Assembly (NCBI RefSeq): GCF_002233755.1
Contig: NZ_NIFO01000022.1
Location: 1-64,000, forward strand
From: Acinetobacter piscicola
GTDB taxonomy: Bacteria > Pseudomonadota > Gammaproteobacteria > Pseudomonadales > Moraxellaceae
DNA: 64,000 nucleotides
Reading direction: 5' to 3'
The first letter of the stretch is position 1; the number at the start of each line of letters is the position of its first letter. Shown piece after piece: positions 1 through 9,028 of this stretch. The position numbers and the translations under genes were made by a program. Below the pieces are notes generated by a model. That model was given only the letters and a program-made list of their open reading frames with translations. It ran no database searches and was not told the origin of the DNA.

Positions 1-417
1 GCATACTTTTTGATACACCACCAAACCCTATTCTATTGAGAAATAAAAATCATATTAAAAATATACACATGTAGCTTAATTTTTTCAGATTCAGTATGAC
101 TTATCTTTTTATATTTTCGTGAAATAAACTTCACTTATTCACATAAGTAATCCAGAGATTGTATGTAAAATATACATTTAAATCACTATATTTATTTTAA
201 ATTTTTATAAAAAAACTCTGCTTTCATTCACTTATTTAGAATTTTACTTATCATCGGTTTTTTAGATAGAATGCATTGAAAATAAACACTTTACATATAA
301 ATATAATATAAATAAAATGGACCTCATGATAGAGATTTAAAATATCACTATTTGAAAATATATACCCTTTTATGCCCAGTTATCCCCAATGAACTGGGCA
401 TTTTTTTAATTTCCGTA
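1..417. other. AT-rich gap at window edge, no gene seen
   Basis: No credible open reading frame was found on either strand. The stretch is very AT-rich. The only structured element is the hairpin at 373-407, listed separately. Confidence 0.6.
373..407 (+). terminator. Rho-independent terminator, + orientation
   Basis: A 9-bp perfect stem, TGCCCAGTT (373-381) with AACTGGGCA (392-400), is followed by seven T on the + strand. The + strand T-run means it best terminates a rightward transcript entering from the window edge. The OXA gene reads leftward and ends at 418, and on that strand no T-run follows the stem, so it would act only weakly for OXA. Confidence 0.7.
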
Positions 418-1335
<918 letters not shown>

Positions 1336-1394
1336 TTATATCGAATCAAACATTTACTTTTGCATCATTATGATGCAAAATGCACTTAATTAGG

Positions 1395-1481
1395 GCGATT
1401 TGGTATTTTTCAGCAGAATACTAGAAATCCTCAGATTTTGGCGAAAAACCCCAGATTTGAATAAAATTTGGGATTTTTTTT
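1395..1481 (+). ncRNA. Candidate small RNA ending at an orphan + terminator
   Basis: A strong intrinsic terminator lies at 1450-1481: stem CCCAGATTT (1450-1458) with AAATTTGGG (1464-1472), then eight T. No rightward ORF precedes it; the only upstream gene is the divergent OXA gene starting at 1251. A short rightward transcript starting somewhere in 1290-1400 is therefore inferred. The start given here is a guess. An inverted repeat, TGCATCA/TGATGCA, at about 1361-1376 could be a promoter-proximal operator. No known RNA family was recognised. Confidence 0.35.
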
Positions 1482-1592
1482 GTAAAAAAAGCAACCACGT
1501 AATCATAAACTCAAATCTAAAAGTAATAATCATGTGAATAATGCAGACTAATATTCTTCATATTAATTATTTAGAGTAATCATTTTTTAGGC

Positions 1593-1622
1593 AAAAAAAA
1601 CTCAACTTTGGGGAAAGTTGAG
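1593..1622 (-). terminator. Orphan rho-independent terminator, leftward
   Basis: A perfect 9-bp stem, CTCAACTTT (1601-1609) with AAAGTTGAG (1614-1622), has a GGGG loop and a run of eight A on the + strand (1593-1600), which is the T-run on the minus strand. No leftward gene lies between here and omp33, so it ends an unrecognised leftward transcript. It faces the + terminator at 1450-1481. Confidence 0.65.
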
Positions 1623-2077
1623 CATTAAACTTTAAAACTTGAACAAAATTCAGTTTAAACCAGTAAACCTTATTTATCAATTATGTGAAATATGTCTGAT
1701 TTTGTACAGCCGATTAAACAAATAAATACAGCATTAATTATCGATAATTTTAATTATTTAGATTTAATTATCATTTTTATATTTTTTAATACCACAATTC
1801 ACCTATTATGCCTGTAATGTAAAAAAACATTCTAAATAATGAAGTTTTAATTAAACCTATAATTGGTAATACCGATTATAATAAAAAATTCTACAATAAA
1901 ACTAATCAAAGAATTTTATATTTTTTCATCATTTCTTAACGAAATATCCCTCATAACTCATTTATTTGATTGTTATGATTGATTTTTTTATGGGTTGACT
2001 TGAAACGAATCAAATGTTTGTTTTTTAACCACTCTATTTTTTGACATTTATCAAGCGCTCAATGTCCTTAAACATCA
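1623..2077. other. AT-rich gap upstream of omp33
   Basis: No gene could be supported here. The region must hold whatever leftward transcript uses the terminator at 1593-1622, and the upstream control region of omp33. Confidence 0.5.
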
Positions 2078-2105
2078 TTGACTTAATATCTTGTTACAAT
2101 ACAAT
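2078..2105 (+). promoter_or_regulatory. Predicted sigma-70 promoter of omp33
   Basis: TTGACT (2078-2083) and TACAAT (2100-2105) are separated by 16 bp, close to both consensus hexamers. They lie about 40 bp upstream of the omp33 start codon. Confidence 0.5.
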
Positions 2106-2143
2106 GCCGTCTGTTTCACCAATTTATCCTCTTGGAAAAGATT

Positions 2144-3040
2144 ATGAAAAAACTCGGTTTAGCCACTGCTCTATTATTAGCCATGACCGGCGCTCAAGCA
2201 TACCAATTCGAAGTTCAAGGTCAATCAGAGTACATCGATACGACTGTAAATGACAAAGACTTCACTGGTGGTCTTCAAGGTACTTTCTACTTCAAAGATG
2301 TTGACTCTTCAAAAGGTCCATTGGCTGAAGCAGCGTTCTTAAACCAAGCATCTAATGTATCTTTAGCGTATAACTACGGTGAATTAGGTTCAAATGGTAT
2401 CGACGTTATTGCACATAACTACGGTGCAAAAGCAGAAGCTTACCTTCCTACACCATACCTACCTGTATACGCTAGTGCTTCTTATAGCCATACTATTCTT
2501 GACAGCAAAAACGATAATGCTTCTGATGATCAAGGCGATCGTTATGCATTAGAATTTGGTGCTTTAGCAACAAACAACTTCTTAGTTGCTGTTGGTTATA
2601 CAAGCGCTGCTGACCAAGCTGCTATCGATGCATTCAACGTTATGGGTAACGGCGTTGCTAAAGCAACTGCTGAAGCTGCAACAATTGGCGAAGACCAAGA
2701 TGCGATCACTGCACGTACTAAATACGTTGGTGGTATCGATGGTACAAACATGGCTGTTGGTTTTGAATCTGGCATTATCTATGGTGATGCTACTGCATAC
2801 CAATTAAAAACAGATTTATATTTAAATCCTAAACTAAGCGTTGGTGCTTCTTATGCTGCTTCTAGCTACGAAGGTACACCTGATTCAGCTTGGGGTGCAA
2901 ATGTAAACTACTTCATCACTCCTGCAATTGCTGTAGGCGCGAGCTATGTAAATGCGAACTACCAAGCAAACAAAGGCGAAGCTGTTGATTTTGCTGGCGA
3001 TACGCAAACTGTTGGCGTAAATGCTAAATTCCGTTTCTAA
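2144..3040 (+). CDS. omp33: Omp33-36 family outer-membrane porin
   Basis: The product is a 298-aa outer-membrane beta-barrel closely matching the Acinetobacter Omp33-36 porin. In A. baumannii that protein is a water/small-solute channel and virulence factor, and its loss is linked to carbapenem resistance. The ATG at 2144 gives a clean 19-residue signal peptide ending in GAQA before YQFEV; a TTG at 2132 is also in frame but sits inside the ribosome-binding GGAAAAG. The barrel ends in the aromatic residue expected for outer-membrane assembly (AKFRF). Features shared with the two porins at 26001 and 27167 are a GTFYF/GTYYF block and an L-EAAFL-ASNV block. A bidirectional terminator follows. Confidence 0.95.
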   Translation: MKKLGLATALLLAMTGAQAYQFEVQGQSEYIDTTVNDKDFTGGLQGTFYFKDVDSSKGPLAEAAFLNQASNVSLAYNYGELGSNGIDVIAHNYGAKAEAYLPTPYLPVYASASYSHTILDSKNDNASDDQGDRYALEFGALATNNFLVAVGYTSAADQAAIDAFNVMGNGVAKATAEAATIGEDQDAITARTKYVGGIDGTNMAVGFESGIIYGDATAYQLKTDLYLNPKLSVGASYAASSYEGTPDSAWGANVNYFITPAIAVGASYVNANYQANKGEAVDFAGDTQTVGVNAKFRF

Positions 3041-3141
3041 GTGATTAGAAATTGAATAAAAATTTGTTATCGATCTTTTTGAACAATATAAAATCCTATT
3101 GAAATCATAAATAGTTTTATATTTACGATAGATTGATAAAG

Positions 3142-3179
3142 AAAAGACCCAGCTGAATTCAGTTGGGTCTTTTCTTTTG
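3142..3179. terminator. Bidirectional terminator after omp33
   Basis: AAAAGACCCAGCTG (3142-3155) pairs with CAGTTGGGTCTTTT (3160-3173) with one G-T wobble around an AATT loop, and more T follow. Flanking A and T runs let it work in both directions. Confidence 0.8.
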
Positions 3180-3321
3180 TATCTCATTTCAAAAAATACA
3201 TTTCATATATGAATTTTTAAAATAATGTTCACATATTCGATCAATCTTATTTCTCGACCTAACTGCTGGAATTAAATCTTTAAGTAACCTGAGTTCGAGA
3301 TAAGATATATTCCCAACTATA

Positions 3322-3558
3322 TGATACGCGGAAACGTCAGTCGCATTGTTCGAGGCATGAGGAATATATTCCGCAAGATCTGCAATATACTGTTTTTGCA
3401 ATATATTAGGTACTTAATAGCATCTGTCGAGTTGGCGACTGACAAATGGTTTTGCCCTTGCGTGGCAGTGCCACTCATCCCGAAAGCCTTGCGAGGTAAT
3501 ACCTCTCAGGTCGAACCGAAGGTTAATCCTTACACTTGACTTTAAACGGTAAGACTCC
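3322..3558. repeat. Dispersed intergenic repeat, copy A
   Basis: This stretch is homologous to 21200-21426. Both begin TGATACGCG(G/T)AAACGTCA, continue with CGC-ATTGT and GAGGCA, and end with CCCGAAAG, AGGTCGA, GAAGG-TTAA, ACTTTAAA and GTAAGACTC, in the same order and orientation. The interior differs. A 72-aa ORF inside copy A is not conserved in copy B and is judged spurious. The remaining parts of the 3180-3729 gap show nothing else. Confidence 0.7.
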
Positions 3559-3729
3559 GCTGTGCCTGATCAATCTTTTCAATAACTTGCATCAAAGCTT
3601 ATCCCGAACTGACGTTAAGTAGAAATAACACATCGCTTGCAGATGGATATACCGTCTCAAATCATTCAATTGCCAAAAATAAAGAAAAGACTCTGTGCTT
3701 TTGAAGATCGAATGCGCTGTAAAACAAAT

Positions 3730-5697
3730 TTAATTTCTCACCACATTTAAGAAATATAAATGACGTTCATATTGGTCAATAATGTCTTGTAGCAAGTCTT
3801 CCTGTGTCCATTCCATAACATCATAATTCTGCCCGCCTTCTTTTAAAAAGACTTCTGCTTGATAAAAATCATCACGCTCTTGATGTTGCTCATTCATCAT
3901 AAAACTAGGTGCTACAGTTTTTCGTGCAATCACTTTGTAAATAAAATTAAACTCATCATGGTGATCTACACTCAATTGAACGCCATCTTCTACAGGATTA
4001 ATAATGACATTCAAATCACGGCGTTTAAATTCAAAACGTACACTTTCAAAAGCTTGAATAACATCATGTTGAATATAGTGCTGCACTTCTACCAAACTAT
4101 GTGGATAGTGCATGATCAAGCCTAAACGCTGTTGCCAACTGCGAGGATTTTGCACAGCTCTCGGGGTGATCCTTGCTTCTTGCAAAGCCTGCATTTTAGT
4201 CACATCTAAACGTAAAGCTTTGAGTAATCCCCAACACAGTAACAACATAATAAAGGTAAAGGGTAAAGCACTCATCATCGTGGCAGATTGCAGCGCGCCC
4301 AAACCACCTACCATCAAAAGAATGATTGATAATACAGCCATTAATGCTGTCCAAAATAAACGTTGCCAGATTGGTGAATGTTCAGTTTTGGCCGTTAAAT
4401 AATCTGCAACTAAAGCACCTGAGTCAGCAGAAGTAACAAAGAATAGGATCACCAAAACTGTCGCAATCAGGCTAGAAATACCTGCAAATGGTAAATGAGT
4501 TAAAAACTCAAATAATGCAACAGATGAATCTTTTTGTACTGCGGCAATCAGCCCGACTTGCCCTTGCTCAAGAATGCTGAATAATGCTGCATTGCCCATG
4601 AAACCCATCCAAATCAAGGTAAAACCTGTAGGAATAAGTAACACACCGACGATAAACTCACGAATCGTGCGCCCTTTAGACACTCGGGCTATAAACATAC
4701 CAACAAATGGTGACCAAGAAATCCACCATGCCCAATACATAATTGTCCAGCCACCAATCCAACCATTTGATTGATAAGCATATAAATTGAAGGTCATTGT
4801 GAAAAGATTGGAAATATATTGCCCAGCACTTTGAATGGTGGCTTGTAAAATATAAATACTTGAACTCGCTAAAAATACAAAGCCCAAGAGTAACAATGCC
4901 AAAATCAAGTTCAGCTCAGAAAGGCGTTTAATCCCTTTATCTAAACCCAGAAAAACGGATAGCGACGCTAAAATACTGACAAAAATAATCAATAAAATTT
5001 GGCTAGAAATACTATTTTCCCAACCAAATAAATAGCTTAAGCCTGAATTAATTTGAGTTACACCAAAGCCTAAAGTCGTGGCCACACCGAATACCGTACC
5101 AATCGTGGCAAAGGTATCAACAGCATCCCCGATAGGACCATAAATCCGTTGACCGATAATCGGATATAAACCTGAACGAACTTTGAGTGGCAAGTGATAA
5201 CGAAACGTAAAATAAGCCAAAGTCAAACCGACAATGGCATAGATTGCCCAAGCATGCAGTCCCCAATGAAAAAAGGTAATCCGCATCGCTTGCTGGGCAG
5301 ATTGAATGGTTTGTGGGTCACCTGTTGGCGGATTGACATAATGCATAACGGGTTCAGCAACCCCGAAGAACATCAGTCCAATTCCCATACCTGCTGTAAA
5401 GAGCATCGCAAACCATGATGCATTGCTATATTCAGGTTGACTATGATCAGGCCCAAGTTTGATCTTGCCCATATCGGATACAGCAATCACAACGAGAACA
5501 ATCAAAAACACAGCGACTGATAATACATAGAACCAACTAAATGACGTGGTAATCCATTGGTTCATTTGTTGAGTAATCAGCTCAAAAGCATTCGGCGCAA
5601 AAATAACAACAGCTAGAAAAAGCGCAATAATTCCAACAGTACTTAAGAAAACATTTGGATTGACATTCGCAAACCAAGTTGCTTTTTTGGAAGGCAT
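3730..5697 (-). CDS. betT: BCCT-family choline/betaine transporter
   Basis: A 655-aa sodium- or proton-coupled transporter of the betaine/choline/carnitine family. About 12 membrane segments occupy residues 15-490, with the family glycine-rich segment GMGIGLMFFGVAEP at 103-116 and the signature WWISWSPFVGMFIARVSKGR near 325-345. A hydrophilic tail of about 160 residues follows, as in BetT-type carriers whose tail senses osmotic stress. The start is ATG 5697, preceded by GGGGGAAAT; the longer TTG start at 5721 has no such support. Choline is the likeliest substrate for a protein of this length with such a tail, but glycine betaine cannot be excluded. No bet oxidation genes are adjacent in this window. 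Confidence 0.85.
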   Translation of the reverse strand: MPSKKATWFANVNPNVFLSTVGIIALFLAVVIFAPNAFELITQQMNQWITTSFSWFYVLSVAVFLIVLVVIAVSDMGKIKLGPDHSQPEYSNASWFAMLFTAGMGIGLMFFGVAEPVMHYVNPPTGDPQTIQSAQQAMRITFFHWGLHAWAIYAIVGLTLAYFTFRYHLPLKVRSGLYPIIGQRIYGPIGDAVDTFATIGTVFGVATTLGFGVTQINSGLSYLFGWENSISSQILLIIFVSILASLSVFLGLDKGIKRLSELNLILALLLLGFVFLASSSIYILQATIQSAGQYISNLFTMTFNLYAYQSNGWIGGWTIMYWAWWISWSPFVGMFIARVSKGRTIREFIVGVLLIPTGFTLIWMGFMGNAALFSILEQGQVGLIAAVQKDSSVALFEFLTHLPFAGISSLIATVLVILFFVTSADSGALVADYLTAKTEHSPIWQRLFWTALMAVLSIILLMVGGLGALQSATMMSALPFTFIMLLLCWGLLKALRLDVTKMQALQEARITPRAVQNPRSWQQRLGLIMHYPHSLVEVQHYIQHDVIQAFESVRFEFKRRDLNVIINPVEDGVQLSVDHHDEFNFIYKVIARKTVAPSFMMNEQHQERDDFYQAEVFLKEGGQNYDVMEWTQEDLLQDIIDQYERHLYFLNVVRN

Positions 5698-5861
5698 ATT
5701 TCCCCCAGTTTTTATATTCAACGGACAGACTTTTTAAAGTCGAAAAGGCATTCACAGGTGTGAAAAAAGACGAACCCTGTAGAACAGCGATTGGGTTCGG
5801 GGTCTATTATAATTTGGATGATGATTTTCAGCAGTTTAGTAAATGTAACAAGACCACAACA

Positions 5862-6542
5862 CTATTCTTTAGGTCGAATGTCTATATATTGCAGTGCAAC
5901 CATTCGAGAGACAATCAAAGCAAAATACATCACGCCACAAAACATTTGTAGCATCGCAATCACTCGTGCTGCAGGTGCGATGGGCATCAAATCGGATAAC
6001 CCTGTTGCAGACTGCAAACTAAAACTCAGAAATAAAAGATCTAACCATGTTTGATAATCGGCAACATGGTTTGGATTTTGAAAGCTTTGTGGAACAAGCA
6101 ACTGGCAAATGCTATATAAAAATGCAAATCCCCATGAGATTAATGTAAATACCGCACCTGCTGCAAATAGCTCATCTTTAGTTAGATAACGGTCTGCAAA
6201 CATATAACGGATCAAACCATAAGCCGCACAAAAATAAGCTGCCGCCTCAAAGCAATGCGTAAAGACCTGTAAAGTGATTGAATGAAACCCGATTAACATC
6301 AAAAAAGATAAGAAAAAAGCACCTGTCACAAAGGTTAAACCCAACACTGTATATGTAGGCGTTTGGCGAATCACTTTGGCAATAATTAATAATGCCAAGA
6401 CCCCTAATAGCCATGTGACAATTTGATAGCTTCTACTGTCATTGATATAGATAGATAAAATGAGTATCAGCAATTGAACCAATAACAACCATGCTGAAGG
6501 TAATAATTTAAAGCCCTGCCAAAATTCAATCACTGGACGCAT
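5862..6542 (-). CDS. Ion-channel-like membrane protein
   Basis: The 226-aa protein has several hydrophobic segments and a C-terminal two-helix pore module of the Ion_trans_2 type. The pore loop reads LQSATGLSDLMP near residues 180-191, where a potassium channel would have T-VGYGD. The filter is therefore altered at the Tyr-Gly positions, and ion selectivity cannot be assumed. No regulatory RCK domain is present. It lies between actP and the BCCT transporter, all leftward, with 164 bp to the BCCT gene and its own upstream gap, so co-transcription with betT is possible. The family is known widely as uncharacterised ion channel proteins. Confidence 0.65.
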   Translation of the reverse strand: MRPVIEFWQGFKLLPSAWLLLVQLLILILSIYINDSRSYQIVTWLLGVLALLIIAKVIRQTPTYTVLGLTFVTGAFFLSFLMLIGFHSITLQVFTHCFEAAAYFCAAYGLIRYMFADRYLTKDELFAAGAVFTLISWGFAFLYSICQLLVPQSFQNPNHVADYQTWLDLLFLSFSLQSATGLSDLMPIAPAARVIAMLQMFCGVMYFALIVSRMVALQYIDIRPKE

Positions 6543-6737
6543 ATTTTTAGGTTCTGTTTGTTTTTATCGGATAGAAAACTAACACATTTAGCAAACGACA
6601 TGAATCATTTTAATTGTGGTTTGTAATGGAAATAATAAATGACTTAGTCGATACTCATACACTAGCATCTATAATAAATGTCCGAATGACCTTCTCAGCA
6701 CCTATTCATTCAACACTTATGACAAAGCTACATGCAT

Positions 6738-6763
6738 AAAAAAACACCTCCGAAGAGGCGCTT
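6738..6763 (-). terminator. Terminator of the yjcH-actP operon
   Basis: On the minus strand a GCGCCTC/GAGGTGT stem closed by a TTCG tetraloop (6744-6761) is followed by seven T (6738-6744). It lies about 30 bp past the actP stop. Confidence 0.85.
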
Positions 6764-6790
6764 TTAGGGTTTGATATTGTGATATTTCAA

Positions 6791-8506
6791 TTAGTGGTCT
6801 GAAGCACCAGAGATACCAATACCTGTTTGTGAACGAACATATTGTGCATCAAATGCTTTGCGCTCAGCTTCAGCACGTGCTGATTTATCAGTTACAGAGA
6901 AGAACCAACAGCAGAAGAATGCAAGTGGCATAGCGAAGATCGCAGGACCATTAAATGAGTTAATTGGTGTATCAGAAATCTTTAATGTATCTACCCAAAC
7001 TGCTTTAGATAAGATAATTAAAGTTACTGCTGTTATAAGGCCAGCCAAACCGCCAATCACTGCACCACGAGTCGTTAGACCTTTCCAGAACATTGACAGT
7101 ACAAGCACTGGGAAGTTTGCACATGCTGCTACAGAAAATGCCAAACCGACCATGAACGCAACGTTTTGCTTTTCGAATACAATACCCAAGATCATCGCAA
7201 AAATAGCAAGACCTAAAGTCGCAATCTTAGACATACGTAATTCAGATTCAGGAGTCGTTTGACCTTTCTTAAATACGTTTGCATACAAGTCATGAGAGAT
7301 TGCTGAAGCACCTGACAATGTCAAACCAGCAACAACCGCAAGAATCGTTGCGAACGCAACTGCTGAAATGAAGCCCATGAACAAGTCACCGCCGACAGCA
7401 TCAGACAAGTGAACCGCAGCCATGTTATTACCACCAACAAGTTCTAACTTGCCAGTGACTGCCATTTTAGCAACGTCGATAAATTGTGGGTTGTTTGATA
7501 CGAAAAGGATCGCACCGAAACCGATAATGAAGGTTAATAAGTAGAAGTAACCAATGAAACCTGTTGCAACCACAACTGATTTACGAGCTTCTTTCGCATC
7601 TTTCACAGTAAAGAAACGCATAAGAATGTGTGGTAAACCTGCTGTACCAAACATCAATGCAAGACCTAAAGATAATGCATCGAGTGGATTGGCAGCTAAT
7701 TTACCCGGTCCCATGATGTGACTTGCTTCGTCAACACTAATCTCATGTACTTTTGCAAATACATCAATAGACTGTCTGAACATTTCAGAGAAGCTATAAC
7801 CGACAGAATGCATCACCATAAATGCCATGAAAGTCGCACCTGAAAGCAACATCACCGCTTTAATGATTTGTACCCAAGTTGTCGCTAACATACCACCGAA
7901 GATTACGTAGGCCATCATCAAAAGACCAACAATCACAACGGCGATGTTATAGTTCAAACCAAATAATAGTTTGATTAACTGACCCGCACCCACCATCTGT
8001 GCAATCAGATAGAAAGCAACTACAACCAATGAGCTGATTGCTGCAAGTGTACGTACTGGTTTTTCTTCCAAACGGAATGAAACCACATCAGATAAATTAT
8101 ATTTACCTAGGTTACGTAAACGTTCAGCAACCAAGAATAATACGATTGGCCAACCAACCATAAAGCCTAGTGAATAAAGCAAGCCATCAAAACCTGAGCT
8201 AAACACCATTGCGGAGATACCGAGGAACGATGCTGCTGACATATAGTCACCCGCGATCGCTAAACCATTTTGGAAACCTGAAATACCACCACCAGCAGTA
8301 TAGAAGTCTTGTGTACTTGTGGTTTGTTTCGCTGCCCATTTGGTAATGAACAATGTTAAACCGACAAAGATGGCAAACATGATAATCGCATGCCAATTGG
8401 TCGCTTGTTGCTCTGCTGCACCTAAATCAGGGCTCGCTTGAGCAAACGTAGAAAGCAGTGCAGTAGATGCTAGAGCTGCTTTAGTTTTTAAAGAGTTCCA
8501 TTTCAT
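6791..8506 (-). CDS. actP: Cation/acetate symporter ActP
   Basis: A 571-aa solute:sodium symporter family protein that imports acetate and other short monocarboxylates with a cation. The N-terminus carries a signal-like segment (residues 1-24, ending TFAQA), as in E. coli ActP, followed by about 13 membrane segments; conserved stretches include [18 protein letters not shown] and [16 protein letters not shown]. The ATG at 8506 lies one base after the stop of the DUF485 gene, so translational coupling is likely; an AAGGA lies about 10 nt upstream. The gene order DUF485-actP and the nearby acs and crbS/crbR support acetate as substrate. Confidence 0.95.
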   Translation of the reverse strand: MKWNSLKTKAALASTALLSTFAQASPDLGAAEQQATNWHAIIMFAIFVGLTLFITKWAAKQTTSTQDFYTAGGGISGFQNGLAIAGDYMSAASFLGISAMVFSSGFDGLLYSLGFMVGWPIVLFLVAERLRNLGKYNLSDVVSFRLEEKPVRTLAAISSLVVVAFYLIAQMVGAGQLIKLLFGLNYNIAVVIVGLLMMAYVIFGGMLATTWVQIIKAVMLLSGATFMAFMVMHSVGYSFSEMFRQSIDVFAKVHEISVDEASHIMGPGKLAANPLDALSLGLALMFGTAGLPHILMRFFTVKDAKEARKSVVVATGFIGYFYLLTFIIGFGAILFVSNNPQFIDVAKMAVTGKLELVGGNNMAAVHLSDAVGGDLFMGFISAVAFATILAVVAGLTLSGASAISHDLYANVFKKGQTTPESELRMSKIATLGLAIFAMILGIVFEKQNVAFMVGLAFSVAACANFPVLVLSMFWKGLTTRGAVIGGLAGLITAVTLIILSKAVWVDTLKISDTPINSFNGPAIFAMPLAFFCCWFFSVTDKSARAEAERKAFDAQYVRSQTGIGISGASDH

Positions 8507-8507
8507 C

Positions 8508-8843
8508 TTAGTGCAGTCCTTTTTCATGTGCGATGGCTTCAACTTCTTTCATGGCATCACTTGTCAATTGATCCAATTTATTATTGGCAATATATGAATA
8601 CACACCACATAACACGAAAGATAGAACAATAATGCCTAGACCTAAAGGAATACCCCAAGTCGTAACACCACCTGGTGAAACTGTCGTCAATAGAAATTCT
8701 TTGTTATAACCCACTAAAAGCATAAATCCGACGTAAACAAACAACATAATTGCAGTTAACGTCCAGCTTAATTTACTTTTTTTAGCAACCATTTCCTTGA
8801 ATTTTGGATTGTGTAGAATCGCATCTACCTGTCTCTCATCCAT
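8508..8843 (-). CDS. yjcH: DUF485 membrane protein YjcH, ActP partner
   Basis: The 111-aa protein has two membrane helices (about residues 25-47 and 62-84) and belongs to DUF485, which nearly always precedes actP. Its role is not established; an accessory role for ActP is inferred from the fixed gene pairing. The start MDERQVDAI at 8843 has AAGGAG seven nt upstream. The ATG at 8849 is only one base from that ribosome-binding site, and longer starts run into the promoter region. It is the first gene of the leftward yjcH-actP operon and is divergent from crbS. Confidence 0.9.
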   Translation of the reverse strand: MDERQVDAILHNPKFKEMVAKKSKLSWTLTAIMLFVYVGFMLLVGYNKEFLLTTVSPGGVTTWGIPLGLGIIVLSFVLCGVYSYIANNKLDQLTSDAMKEVEAIAHEKGLH

Positions 8844-8943
8844 AACCATACTCCTTGTATAAGCGACCAGAATGCTGGTTGCTTTTTTAATCATTTTTTA
8901 CAAGGCTAAAAGTAACAATGTTGTAGGGTTCTCGTAACTTAGA

Positions 8944-8953
8944 CTTTGGTCGT
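8944..8953 (-). promoter_or_regulatory. Candidate CrbR-type operator upstream of yjcH-actP
   Basis: On the minus strand the 10-mer ACGACCAAAG lies 101 bp upstream of the yjcH start codon. The identical 10-mer lies at 19044-19053, 112 bp upstream of acs, in the same orientation. The site is seen; binding by CrbR is inferred. Confidence 0.45.
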
Positions 8954-9028
8954 TAAATTTTGATCAAAATGGGTGAGTCAGTTCATGTATGCGTTATTAT
9001 ACAGCTAGATTTTTATACTCGCGTCCTT

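Noticed and set aside
2041-2253. 70-aa + ORF upstream of omp33
   Set aside because: It overlaps the omp33 promoter and start region in another frame and has no family resemblance.
3321-3539. 72-aa ORF within repeat copy A
   Set aside because: The reading frame is not preserved in copy B at 21200-21426, so it looks like a chance ORF in a repeat.
5694-5951. ORFs on the + strand over the betT and ion-channel gene starts
   Set aside because: They are shadows of well-supported leftward genes and have no ribosome-binding site.
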